A stretch of 64,000 nucleotides of DNA from Halovenus marina (lineage in GTDB: Archaea; Halobacteriota; Halobacteria; Halobacteriales; Haloarculaceae), in NCBI RefSeq assembly GCF_051414115.1, contig NZ_JBLKNZ010000001.1:2542001-2606000 (forward strand), given 5' to 3'. The number at the start of each line of letters is the position of its first letter. The stretch's first letter is position 1. Below, one piece after another: positions 17,489 to 26,155 of the stretch. The notes under the pieces were generated by a model. The model made no database searches. It was given only the letters and a program-made list of their open reading frames with translations, and was not told the origin of the DNA. The position numbers and the translations under genes were made by a program.

Positions 17489-17506
17489 CGATCTGTTCGT
17501 GAGAAG

Positions 17507-17591
17507 CGCCGAGGGTGAGATTTGAACTCACGAGTCCTCTCGGACACCTGCTCTCGAGGCAGGCGCCTTGGCCAGGCTAGGCTACCTCGGC
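17507..17591 (-). tRNA. tRNA-Ser(CGA)
   Basis: Minus-strand cloverleaf: acceptor GCCGAGG pairs with CCTCGGC and discriminator G follows. The anticodon stem is CCTGC/GCAGG with loop CTCGAGA (anticodon CGA). A long class II variable arm (TGTCCGAGAGGACT) and T arm GTGAG-TTCAAAT-CTCAC are present. No CCA is encoded. Long variable arm and G73 fit serine. Confidence 0.95.
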
Positions 17592-17734
17592 TCATACGTG
17601 CGTACCGCGGTGCCGCGTTTATCCGTTTCGGATCGCAACCCACCGAGCGTGCGCTGAAACGTTGCCCCGAGAGCCGGCGTCAGAGCGTCCCACCGCCAGT
17701 CCAAACTGCGCACGCACTGTCCGGGACGGAACGT

Positions 17735-17762
17735 TTATAATCTAGTTATACAACCTAGTTAT
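17735..17762 (+). promoter_or_regulatory. thiC promoter with direct-repeat operator
   Basis: A TATA-like TTTATAAT at 17734-17741 is followed by CTAGTTAT at 17742-17749 and again at 17755-17762, 13 nt apart, ending one base before the ATG. Repeats at the start site of a thiamine gene suggest a binding site for a thiamine-responsive regulator; the regulator itself is not in the window. Confidence 0.5.
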
Positions 17763-17763
17763 T

Positions 17764-19200
17764 ATGTCGGAAACACAACTACAACGAGCACGCGACGGAC
17801 AGGTGACGGAGGCGATGGAGCGCGTGGCAGAGCGCGAGAACGTCGATCCCGACTTCGTCCGCGAGCAGGTCGCAGCGGGACAAGCAGTGATCCCGGCGAA
17901 TCACAGTCACGACCGGCTCGACCAGATGATCATCGGCCGGGAGTTCTCGACGAAGGTCAACGCCAACATCGGAGCGAGCGAGACGACGAGTGACATCGAC
18001 GAGGAACTGGAGAAACTCCACACTGCGGTTCACTACGGCGCTGACACAGTGATGGACCTGTCGACAGGTGGCGGCGACCTAGACGAGATCCGACAGGCCA
18101 ACATTAACCACTCTCCGGTTCCGGTCGGAACGGTGCCAATCTACGAGGCGCGCAAGCAAGTCGATGCTGTCGCGGATCTTACCCCGGAACTGTTGCTCGA
18201 TGTGATCGAAAAGCAAGCCGAGCAGGGCGTCGACTACATGACCATCCACGCGGGCATCCTGCTCGAACACCTCCCGCTGACCGATGGCCGGAAGACGGGC
18301 ATCGTCTCCCGGGGCGGATCGATCCTCGCGCAGTGGATGGAAGAACACGGCGAGCAGAATCCGCTGTACACCGAGTTCGACCGGATCTGTGAGATATTCG
18401 CCGAACACGACGTCACCGTCTCGCTGGGCGATTCGCTGCGTCCGGGGTCGCTGGCCGACGCCTGCGACGAAGCCCAGTACGCGGAACTGGACACACTTGG
18501 GGAATTGACCGACGTCGGGCAACGTCAGGGCGTGCAGGTGATGGTCGAAGGCCCCGGCCACGTTCCGATGGACAAGGTTGCCGAGAACGTCCGCCGACAG
18601 CAGGATGTCTGTGACGGCGCACCGTTCTACGTGCTGGGACCGCTCGTGACCGACATCGCGCCGGGGTACGACCACATCACCTCGGCAATCGGGGCGGCGC
18701 TTGCGGCACAGGCCGGGGCGGCCATGCTGTGTTACGTGACCCCGAAAGAACATCTCGGGTTGCCCGAGCGCGAGGACGTTCGAGATGGGCTTGCCGCCTA
18801 CCGAATCGCCGCCCACGCCGCCGACGTCGGAAACGGCCGCGAGGGCGCACGCAACTGGGACAACGCGCTCTCGGAAGCGCGATACGCCTTCGACTGGACA
18901 GAGCAGTTCGAACTCGCGCTCGACCCCGAACGGGCACGGGAGTACCACGACCAGACGCTTCCCGGAGACAACTACAAAGAAGCGCGCTTCTGTTCGATGT
19001 GCGGTGCGGAATTCTGTTCGATGCGCATCGACCAGGACGCGCGCGACGGCGGCGAGATGAACGAGATCGCAGACGAAACCGATATCGAAACCACGGCGGC
19101 AGCCGAGGTGAACCGACCGCCGGTCGGAACGCACGATTCCGATCCGGACCAGCCTGCACGGACCGACCCGGACGCGGAACACGCGAACAGCGACGACTGA
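17764..19200 (+). CDS. thiC: Phosphomethylpyrimidine synthase ThiC
   Basis: 478 residues, the usual archaeal length. It is a radical SAM enzyme that turns aminoimidazole ribotide into the hydroxymethylpyrimidine phosphate of thiamine. The iron-sulfur motif is at the C-terminus, CSMCGAEFCSM (Cx2C-x4-C), and MVEGPGHVPMDK is the central family signature. The last 50 residues are an acidic, low-complexity halophilic tail. Transcribed alone, with a repeat-containing promoter. Confidence 0.96.
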   Translation: MSETQLQRARDGQVTEAMERVAERENVDPDFVREQVAAGQAVIPANHSHDRLDQMIIGREFSTKVNANIGASETTSDIDEELEKLHTAVHYGADTVMDLSTGGGDLDEIRQANINHSPVPVGTVPIYEARKQVDAVADLTPELLLDVIEKQAEQGVDYMTIHAGILLEHLPLTDGRKTGIVSRGGSILAQWMEEHGEQNPLYTEFDRICEIFAEHDVTVSLGDSLRPGSLADACDEAQYAELDTLGELTDVGQRQGVQVMVEGPGHVPMDKVAENVRRQQDVCDGAPFYVLGPLVTDIAPGYDHITSAIGAALAAQAGAAMLCYVTPKEHLGLPEREDVRDGLAAYRIAAHAADVGNGREGARNWDNALSEARYAFDWTEQFELALDPERAREYHDQTLPGDNYKEARFCSMCGAEFCSMRIDQDARDGGEMNEIADETDIETTAAAEVNRPPVGTHDSDPDQPARTDPDAEHANSDD

Positions 19201-19293
19201 ACCGAGCTGTGCGGTCCCTGCGGTATCCTTGAAACTATATCATTTAATGTGTTTTAGGCGCAAGCTTATCTGTATCCTTCGCAATTGGATACT

Positions 19294-19434
19294 GTGAGAC
19301 CAAACAACAACGAGACAGGCGTAGAATTGTACGAATGTCCAGAATGCGGTGGTCGGATCGAGGACCCCGAGACGGCAGTCTGTGATGAGTGTGGGAGCGA
19401 ACTCATCAACCTCAGTCGCTCGCGTGACCTGTGA
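19294..19434 (+). CDS. Small rubrerythrin-like zinc ribbon protein
   Basis: 46 residues with two Cx2C knuckles, YECPECGG and VCDECGSEL, the rubredoxin/rubrerythrin-like metal site found in many short haloarchaeal proteins. No further domain. GTG start. An inverted repeat GTATCC-9 nt-GGATAC (19272-19292) sits directly before the start, and CTATATCATTT lies further upstream, so expression is probably regulated. Function unknown; an electron-transfer or regulatory partner role is typical speculation. Confidence 0.75.
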   Translation: MRPNNNETGVELYECPECGGRIEDPETAVCDECGSELINLSRSRDL

Positions 19435-19470
19435 GTACGGACGCGGCAGTCGTTCGAGCGAGAAACGCCG

Positions 19471-21045
19471 TCACTCTTCGTCCTCGTTCGGTTCACCGTA
19501 GCCCCCGCCACCGGGCGTTTCGATAGTCACCGTCGTCCTGGCGGTCACAGCCCTTGTTACCTTCGAAGGAACAGATTCGTCGTCGATCCAGTTCTCCCCG
19601 ACCGTTCCGTCCGACCCGCCAGCGACGCCGCTGGGCGGATGACGACGGCGTTCGGTCAACAGCGAGACGGTCGCGTCGGTTTCGAGCGTTATGGAGCGAA
19701 CGAGCCCGTCGCCACCGCGGAAGCGGCCGTCACCGCCACTTCCGCGTCGGATCGAGTACGCCTCAACGCGGAGTGGGTACTCGCGTTCGAGCGCTTCGAC
19801 GGGGGTGTTTCGGGTGTTGGTCATCCCGACCTGCGCTGCCGACCGGCCGTCCGAGTCAGGATTCGCGCCAGCGCCGCCGCCGATGGTCTCGTAGTACGTG
19901 AACGCGTCCGATCCGATGACGAGGTTGTTCATCGTCCCCTGTCCCTGTGCCGGAACGCGCTCAGGCGCGGCATCGGAGAGTGCCCCGAAGACGACATCGG
20001 TGACCCGTTGACTCGTCTCGACATTACCGCCGACGACGGCAGCGGGCGGCCGCGGATTCAACAGCGATCCCTCGGGGGCATGCACTGTCACTGGCTGATA
20101 ACAGCCCTCGTTTGGCGGGATATCGGGGTCGGTGACACAGCGCAAGACGAAGTACACCGCGCTCTTTGCGACGGCAAGTGGGGCGTTGACGTTGCCCGAA
20201 ACCTGTGGTGCGGTCCCCGAGAAGTCGACGGTAATCTCGCCGCCGTCGATGCTGACTGTCGTCTCGATTGGGATATCCTCGTCTGTGACGCCGTCGCCTT
20301 CCAGTACGTCCCGCGCGTGGTACTCGCCATCCGGGATCGATTCGATCTGTGCGCGAAAGCGCTCTCGCGAGTACTCGATGACGGCGTCGAACGCGTCGAA
20401 CAAGCGGTCGCCGTGCTCGTCGTGCAGTTCGTCGAGACGCCGCCGTCCCCGTTCGTTTGCGCCGCGCTGGGCGCGCAGATCAGCCTCTCGTTCGGCCCGG
20501 TTGCGAACGTTCGCGAGGATCAGCGACTCCACGTCCTCGACCGACTCCCCCTCGGAGACGAGTCGAGTCGGCGGGATCCGGACGCCCTCCTGCTGGATTT
20601 CGGTCGCTCCCGCGGGCATGCTTCCCGGTGCCATCCCCCCGACATCGGCGTGATGTGCGCGGGAGACGGCGTAGCCAGCGATGTCACCGTCGATAGCGAC
20701 TGGCGCCACGAGCGTGATGTCGGGGAGGTGCGTCCCACCGCGGAACGGGTCGTTGAGAATAAACACATCGCCGGGGTGAGGGTCACACGCCAGAACCGCA
20801 TCGACAGCCTCGGGCATCGCGCCGAGATGCACCGGGATGTGTTCGGCCTGTGCGACCATGCGACCACGGGCATCAAAGAGCGCCGTCGAGCAGTCACGGC
20901 GCTCCGTGATGTTCGGCGAGTACGCGCCCCGGATCAGCACCTGCCCCATCTCCTCTGCGACGCTTTCGAGTTGGTTGCGGATGATCTCCAGTTCGACGGC
21001 GTCGAACTCGCCGTCCGTATCGGTCGGTTGTGCGTCCTCAGTCAT
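19471..21045 (-). CDS. hyuB: Hydantoinase B/oxoprolinase family protein
   Basis: 524 residues, the HyuB half of ATP-dependent hydantoinase/5-oxoprolinase/acetone carboxylase-type enzymes. Family stretches are DAVELEIIRNQLESVAEEMG, FILNDPFRGGTHLPDITL, ADVGGMAPGSMP and YETIGGGAGA. It needs the HyuA partner. The ATG at 21043-21045 overlaps the hyuA stop (ATGA); the upstream open frame is inside hyuA. Substrate cannot be fixed from sequence. Confidence 0.9.
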   Translation of the reverse strand: MTEDAQPTDTDGEFDAVELEIIRNQLESVAEEMGQVLIRGAYSPNITERRDCSTALFDARGRMVAQAEHIPVHLGAMPEAVDAVLACDPHPGDVFILNDPFRGGTHLPDITLVAPVAIDGDIAGYAVSRAHHADVGGMAPGSMPAGATEIQQEGVRIPPTRLVSEGESVEDVESLILANVRNRAEREADLRAQRGANERGRRRLDELHDEHGDRLFDAFDAVIEYSRERFRAQIESIPDGEYHARDVLEGDGVTDEDIPIETTVSIDGGEITVDFSGTAPQVSGNVNAPLAVAKSAVYFVLRCVTDPDIPPNEGCYQPVTVHAPEGSLLNPRPPAAVVGGNVETSQRVTDVVFGALSDAAPERVPAQGQGTMNNLVIGSDAFTYYETIGGGAGANPDSDGRSAAQVGMTNTRNTPVEALEREYPLRVEAYSIRRGSGGDGRFRGGDGLVRSITLETDATVSLLTERRRHPPSGVAGGSDGTVGENWIDDESVPSKVTRAVTARTTVTIETPGGGGYGEPNEDEE

Positions 21046-23027
21046 CGGTCCACCTCCACGCGAAGCGTCCCCTGGTCGTCGACATCGACGCGCCACGCTG
21101 GCGGAACCACCACCGTACTCTCCCCGCCCTCGAAGACCACTGGCCCGACAAACTCCGCCCCGACCGGAAGTCGGTCGCGGTCGTACACCGGCGTGTCGCG
21201 AAACGCCCCGTCGAAGTACGCCTCGCGGTGCTCGACCGGATCGGAAGTAGTTCCTTCGTGGGAAAGAGTCGGATCGCGCCCGGGAACGGTCGCAGTGACG
21301 CGGAGTGTGACGAGTTCGACCGGATCGTCGAGTCGGTAGCCGCGTTCGCGTTCGTGTGCGGCGTGGAACCGTTCGGCGACGGCACCGCGCTCGAAGGGGT
21401 CGGGGGCCGCGACAGTCAGTTCGTGGCTCTGTCCCCGATAACGAAGCGCCGCCTCTCTGGAAATCCTCGCCCGGTCTGGAGTCGTCAGGTCCTCGAGAAC
21501 TCGCTCGGAGAGGGTGTCGTAGCGCCGCATGACTGTCTCGGTGGCGAGCGTCGACAGGAGGGCGCGGTGGGTCTGCACCGCGTCGTGTCGCTCGTCAGCA
21601 GTGAGCAATCCAAGCGCCGAGAGGACGCCGTTCGCGCGCGGAACGAGGATGGTGTCGATGTCGAGGCTGTCGGCCAGCGAGGCGGCGTGCATCGGACCAG
21701 CGCCGCCGAAGGCGACGAGCGCAAACTCCCGGGGGTCGTGTCCGCGTTCGACCGTCACTGTTCGGATCGCTCGTGCCATCCGCTCGTTCGCGACGTCGAT
21801 GACGCCGCGTGCCGCCGCCGTCGCATCGTCGAGGTCTGCCTCGGCCGCGAGGTCGGAGAGCGCGTCGTGTGCCGCCTCGGCGTCGAGTTCGAGGCTGTTG
21901 CCGAGTTCCGCACCGAGATAGCCCGCGACGAGGTTCGCGTCGGTGACCGTCGGCCGGGTTCCGCCTCGACCGTAGCAGACCGGTCCCGGTTGTGCGCCAG
22001 CGGATTCGGGACCGACTCTGAGTGCGCCGCCAGCGTCGACCCACGTGATGGACCCGCCGCCAGCACCGACCGTCTCGATGTCGACCATCGGGACGTGAAC
22101 CGGGTGCCCTCCGACCGAGGCGGTGGTGGTTCGTTCCACCTCGCCGTCCCGGACGAGTCCCACGTCGGAGGAGGTGCCGCCCATGTCGAAGGAAATGACG
22201 CCCTCGTGGTCGTCCTCGAACAGCGCGGCCCCGACGACGCCCGCGGCGGGGCCGGACAGTGCCGTCTCGACTGCGCCATCGCGGAGGACGCTCACGTCCG
22301 TGATCCCGCCGTTCGACTGCATCACGCGCGGTTCGGGCAACCCGCGCTCGCTCGCGCGGTCTGACAGTCGGCCGAGATAGCGCCCGATCAGCGGGGTCAC
22401 GAACGCCTCTGCAACCGTCGTCGCCGTACGCTCGTACTCCCGAAACGTCGGGAGTGTCTCGTGGGAGGCGACCACCGTCGCGTCGAGTTCCGCGCGGAGG
22501 GTGGCAGCCACCTGTTTTTCGGTGTCGGGCACGGCGTAGGCGTGCAACAGCGACACCGCGACCGCCTCGATGTCGTCGTCGAGACGCTCTGCGAGCGCCC
22601 GTATCTCGTCGGTGTCGACGGCCCGTTCGACGCCCTCGGGCGTCGCCCGTTCCTCGACCCCGTAGCGGCGCTCGCTCGGAACCAGCGGGTCGGGACCCCG
22701 AACCGAGGGGTCGTACAGGTTCGGTCGGTCCTGTCGGCCGATTTCGAGAACGTCCTCGAAGCCTGCGGTCGTGACGAGCGCAGTCGTCGCCCCAGTTTCT
22801 TCGAGCAGGGCGTTGGTTGCGACGGTCATCGCGTGTCTGAACTCGTCGACGTTGTCCGGGTCGACGCCAGCGTGGTCACAGGCGGTCTCGATCCCCTCGA
22901 TGACGCCGACGCTCTGGTCGTCGGTCGTCGACACCTTCGCCGTCGTCAACGTCTCGCCCGCGAGCAACACGACGTCGGTGAACGTGCCCCCGACGTCGAC
23001 GCCGATCCGAACCTCGCCCGTCTCCAT
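21042..23027 (-). CDS. hyuA: Hydantoinase/oxoprolinase A subunit
   Basis: 661 residues with the ASKHA ATPase fold. GVDVGGTFTDVVLL is the N-terminal phosphate loop, SFDMGGTSSDVGLV the second, and LVAFGGAGPMHAASLA the adenosine motif. With HyuB it would hydrolyse a cyclic amide (hydantoin, 5-oxoproline or similar) using ATP. The pair is the whole operon here; no transporter or amidase is nearby to indicate the substrate. Confidence 0.9.
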   Translation of the reverse strand: METGEVRIGVDVGGTFTDVVLLAGETLTTAKVSTTDDQSVGVIEGIETACDHAGVDPDNVDEFRHAMTVATNALLEETGATTALVTTAGFEDVLEIGRQDRPNLYDPSVRGPDPLVPSERRYGVEERATPEGVERAVDTDEIRALAERLDDDIEAVAVSLLHAYAVPDTEKQVAATLRAELDATVVASHETLPTFREYERTATTVAEAFVTPLIGRYLGRLSDRASERGLPEPRVMQSNGGITDVSVLRDGAVETALSGPAAGVVGAALFEDDHEGVISFDMGGTSSDVGLVRDGEVERTTTASVGGHPVHVPMVDIETVGAGGGSITWVDAGGALRVGPESAGAQPGPVCYGRGGTRPTVTDANLVAGYLGAELGNSLELDAEAAHDALSDLAAEADLDDATAAARGVIDVANERMARAIRTVTVERGHDPREFALVAFGGAGPMHAASLADSLDIDTILVPRANGVLSALGLLTADERHDAVQTHRALLSTLATETVMRRYDTLSERVLEDLTTPDRARISREAALRYRGQSHELTVAAPDPFERGAVAERFHAAHERERGYRLDDPVELVTLRVTATVPGRDPTLSHEGTTSDPVEHREAYFDGAFRDTPVYDRDRLPVGAEFVGPVVFEGGESTVVVPPAWRVDVDDQGTLRVEVDR

Positions 23028-23086
23028 ACCGACCGAACGCGCAGGAGGAAAATAAAAGCCGTCGGTGCACGAATAGACAGAACAGA

Positions 23087-23581
23087 ATGAACGACCGGTC
23101 GGTCGAACTCGTCTCCGTCGCGGCAGTCGCTGACAACTGGGTCATCGGCGAGGACGGAGAACTCCCATGGCCCAGCATCCCCGCGGACAGACGGCAGTAT
23201 CGCGCGCGCATCGCCGACGACCCGGTGCTACTCGGTCGACGCACGTTCGAGTCGATGCGCGACGACCTGCCGGGCCGGGTTCAGATCGTCCTCAGTCGCT
23301 CGAAGGCTGCATTCGAGGAACCGACCGCGTATCGGGCCGGAAGCGTCGAGGAGGCCATCGAAATTCTCGAATCGCTCGACGCAGACCGGGGCTACGTCAT
23401 CGGCGGCAGCGTCGTCTACGACCTGTTTCAACCCCATCTCGACCGGATGGTCCTCTCGCGCGTCCCCGGCGAGTACGAGGGGGACGCCCACTACCCCGAG
23501 TTCGACGAATCCGAGTGGACGCTCGAATCGGAAACGGAGTACGACGAGTACACGCTCCAGGAGTGGGTCAGAGCGGAGTGA
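23087..23581 (+). CDS. folA: Dihydrofolate reductase
   Basis: 164 residues. AAVADNWVIGEDGELPW is the substrate-binding start, with Trp and the active-site acid in the next turn; GRRTFESM, VLSRS and YVIGGSVVYDLF follow as NADPH-binding elements. It reduces dihydrofolate to tetrahydrofolate. It is divergent from hyuA with a 59-nt gap and convergent with the copper ATPase. Confidence 0.93.
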   Translation: MNDRSVELVSVAAVADNWVIGEDGELPWPSIPADRRQYRARIADDPVLLGRRTFESMRDDLPGRVQIVLSRSKAAFEEPTAYRAGSVEEAIEILESLDADRGYVIGGSVVYDLFQPHLDRMVLSRVPGEYEGDAHYPEFDESEWTLESETEYDEYTLQEWVRAE

Positions 23582-23593
23582 GTCGAGACGGCT

Positions 23594-26044
23594 CTACAGA
23601 ACTGCTCGTCGCGAGTTCGTGACGACGATGAGACTGCTCGCGGCCATCGCGAGTGCCGCAAAGAGGGGGTTGATCAGGCCAGCCACGGCAAGCGGCACCG
23701 CGACGCCGTTGTAGCAAAACGCCCAGCCGACGTTCTCGCGGATCCGCCGTCGCGTGTTCGCGGCCAGATCGAACACGTCCGGGACGGCGGTCAGGTCGGC
23801 GTCGGTGATGACGACGTCGGCGGCGTCGGCGGCGCGAGCGGTGCAATCGCCCATCGCGATGCCGAGATCAGCCGCCGCCAGCGCGGGCGCATCGTTGGTT
23901 CCGTCACCGACCATCACGGTCGTCCCCGAGTCAGCGAGTCGACGAACCGTCTCCACCTTGCCCTCGGGCGGGACGCCAGCGAACACCGAATCGACCGCCT
24001 CGTGGTCGCGAAACCGGTCGGCGCTCGCGCTCTCGTCGCCAGTGAGCACCGCCACCTCCCGATCCGCGAAGGCCTCGATTGCCGTCTCCCACTCCGCGCG
24101 CTCGGTGTCGGCAACTGTGATCACGCCCCGGGCTTTGCCCTCCCACCCGACGACGACCGGCAACCCCCCGCGCTCGTCGACGGTTTCGGCTCGCCGTGCG
24201 AGCGGTTCCGGAAGGTCGCCGAAGTGTTCGGTGACCAGTTGCGGCGTCCCGACGACGACTCGAGTGCCCTCGATGGTCCCCGAAACGCCCTGTCCGGGAT
24301 GTCTCGTGAAGTCCTGGACAGTGGGCAGGTGTCGCGAAGCAGGTGACTCCGTCGGGGCGTCGTCCGACGCCTGCGTGGCGCATCCGTCGCTTCTCACGCC
24401 GCCGTCCGTGGTGAGTTCCGTCCCGTCGGGTCCGTCGATTGCGGCGTCGACGACCGCGTCCGCGACCGGGTGGCTGGCGAGTCGTTCGACCGCGGCGGCG
24501 AGTTCGAGCGTGTCGTCGTGGCCGGTCACGTCCTCGAGTGCCATCTCGCCGGTCGTGAGCGTGCCCGTCTTGTCGAAGACGACCACGTCTGCCTCTGGAG
24601 CAACCTCGAAGACGGACTCGTTCGCGACGACGACGCCGCGAGCGAGCGCGTCGCGCAACCCCGCTGAGATGGCAAGCGGCGTCGCCAGCCCGAGCGAACA
24701 GGGACAGGACACGACCAGCACCACGAGTCCCGCGAGCAGTGCGGTACCGACCGCGGCCCCGGCGACGAACTGCCACAGGGCCACGAGGACCCCGAGTGTC
24801 AACACGAGCGGGACGAACACGGTTGCCAGCCCGTCAGCGAGTCGCTGGATTCCGGCGGAACTGGTCTGGATCTCCCACAGCGCAGTCGCGATCCGGTCTG
24901 CGGTACTCTCGGCTTCAGGACCGACCGCCACGACCAGCGCGTCGTCGGTCACGACCGACCCGCCGACGACCTCGTCACCGGGTGCTTTCGTCACTGGCAG
25001 CGACTCGCCGGTGAGCACGGACTCGTCCACGGCCGCGACGCCATCCACGACGGTTCCGTCGAGCGGGACGCGCTCGCCGGGCGAGACGACCACCCTGTCG
25101 CCGGGCTGAAGATTCCCGACTGCGACCGTCTCGTGGCCGTTCTCGGTTTCGACGGTGGCTTCGCTGACGCTCGCGGCGGTGATCGCTGAGAGCCGTTCGG
25201 TCGCCTGCGAGCGGATCTGTCCCTCGTAGTAGCGCCCGAGCGTGACGACCATGATGACAGCGACGCTCACGTCGTAGTAGAGGTGGGTGCTTCCCGTCGC
25301 GAGCGCGACTGTGCTGTACCCGTAGGCTGCGAGCGCCGCGACCGTGATGAGCAGATCCATGTTCGGCTGGCGCGTCCTGACGCTCACCCACGCACCCCGG
25401 AGAACGGGATACCCCGCGTAGAAGACGACGACGGCCGCAAAGACGCCGACGACCGCCATCGGGAGGTAGAACCCAACAGAACTCGTCGAACTGGCGTCGA
25501 GCAGTCCCGTGTCGAGACCGACGTAACCGGGATAGAGATAGAAGAAGTACCACGGCATCACGAGCATCGAAAAGAAGCCGCCGACGACCAGACGCTCGAC
25601 GGTCCTGTCCGCTTGTGACCGGCCATCGCTGTCCAGCCCCGTCGTTGCATCGACATCGCGGAGCCGAACCTCGTAGCCCCGGCCGGAGAGTGCCTCGGGG
25701 AGTGCAGTCTCGGAAATCGCGTCGGGGTCGTAGACGACGCGGGCAGTCTCCATCGCGTAGTTTGCCTCGACGGCGTTGACGCCCGCGACTTCCTCGCCGC
25801 GAATGCCCAGGAACGTCTCGCAGGTCGTACAGTGCATCCCCTCGACGGCGACGTACGTCTCTGCCGCACCGTCGGGAATTTCCCGATCGATCGAGCGGTC
25901 GGGGTCGAGCGAATCGACCTCGTCGGTGTCGTCGAGCGTCCGCGCCACCTCCAGACAGCCCCGACAGCAGAAGATGCCCGCGACGCTCTCGTCTGTGACT
26001 GGCGGGTCAGGCGTCGGGAGGTCACAGAGATGGCACGTGCTCAT
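23594..26044 (-). CDS. FixI/CcoI-type copper-transporting P1B ATPase
   Basis: 816 residues. The N-terminus has CHLCDLP and FCCRGC (C4, C7, C26, C27, C30), the extra Cys domain of FixI/CcoI ATPases that supply copper to respiratory enzymes, then an HMA domain with GMHCTTC (C72, C75). Eight membrane helices include the CPC ion motif VVSCPCSLGL; the phosphorylation site DKTGT, the SHP motif, TGD and GDGTNDAP are all intact. Next to nirK and a CuA enzyme, it probably loads extracytoplasmic copper proteins rather than only detoxifying. A palindrome lies 40-51 nt before its start. Confidence 0.93.
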   Translation of the reverse strand: MSTCHLCDLPTPDPPVTDESVAGIFCCRGCLEVARTLDDTDEVDSLDPDRSIDREIPDGAAETYVAVEGMHCTTCETFLGIRGEEVAGVNAVEANYAMETARVVYDPDAISETALPEALSGRGYEVRLRDVDATTGLDSDGRSQADRTVERLVVGGFFSMLVMPWYFFYLYPGYVGLDTGLLDASSTSSVGFYLPMAVVGVFAAVVVFYAGYPVLRGAWVSVRTRQPNMDLLITVAALAAYGYSTVALATGSTHLYYDVSVAVIMVVTLGRYYEGQIRSQATERLSAITAASVSEATVETENGHETVAVGNLQPGDRVVVSPGERVPLDGTVVDGVAAVDESVLTGESLPVTKAPGDEVVGGSVVTDDALVVAVGPEAESTADRIATALWEIQTSSAGIQRLADGLATVFVPLVLTLGVLVALWQFVAGAAVGTALLAGLVVLVVSCPCSLGLATPLAISAGLRDALARGVVVANESVFEVAPEADVVVFDKTGTLTTGEMALEDVTGHDDTLELAAAVERLASHPVADAVVDAAIDGPDGTELTTDGGVRSDGCATQASDDAPTESPASRHLPTVQDFTRHPGQGVSGTIEGTRVVVGTPQLVTEHFGDLPEPLARRAETVDERGGLPVVVGWEGKARGVITVADTERAEWETAIEAFADREVAVLTGDESASADRFRDHEAVDSVFAGVPPEGKVETVRRLADSGTTVMVGDGTNDAPALAAADLGIAMGDCTARAADAADVVITDADLTAVPDVFDLAANTRRRIRENVGWAFCYNGVAVPLAVAGLINPLFAALAMAASSLIVVTNSRRAVL

Positions 26045-26083
26045 CAGTCGATCGTTTGCGCCCGCGACCCGAAACCGTGCCCG

Positions 26084-26095
26084 CGAACATGTTCG
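26084..26095. promoter_or_regulatory. Palindrome CGAACATGTTCG before the copper ATPase
   Basis: Perfect 12-nt palindrome, 40-51 nt upstream of the copper ATPase ATG, with no good TATA box between. This is the best copy of a motif repeated across 26-36 kb and a likely activator site. Confidence 0.6.
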
Positions 26096-26155
26096 TGAAC
26101 GTCTCCGAGTGGTATCTCACAATCGCCGAAAGCAACAGGAGGCGGGTCGTCTCAG

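Noticed and set aside
17216..17506. CRISPR-like array from the repeated tRNA pieces
   Set aside because: Only two units of 116 nt, with repeats that match the tRNA gene and are internally inverted; no cas genes nearby.
19639..21339. Long plus-strand open frame opposite hyuB and hyuA
   Set aside because: Composition is Arg/Val-rich with no fold, and it crosses two overlapping minus-strand genes with strong family matches.
23754..25109. Ser/Thr-rich plus-strand frame opposite the copper ATPase
   Set aside because: Typical antisense artefact of Ala/Val/Asp-rich codons; the minus strand has all P-type ATPase motifs.
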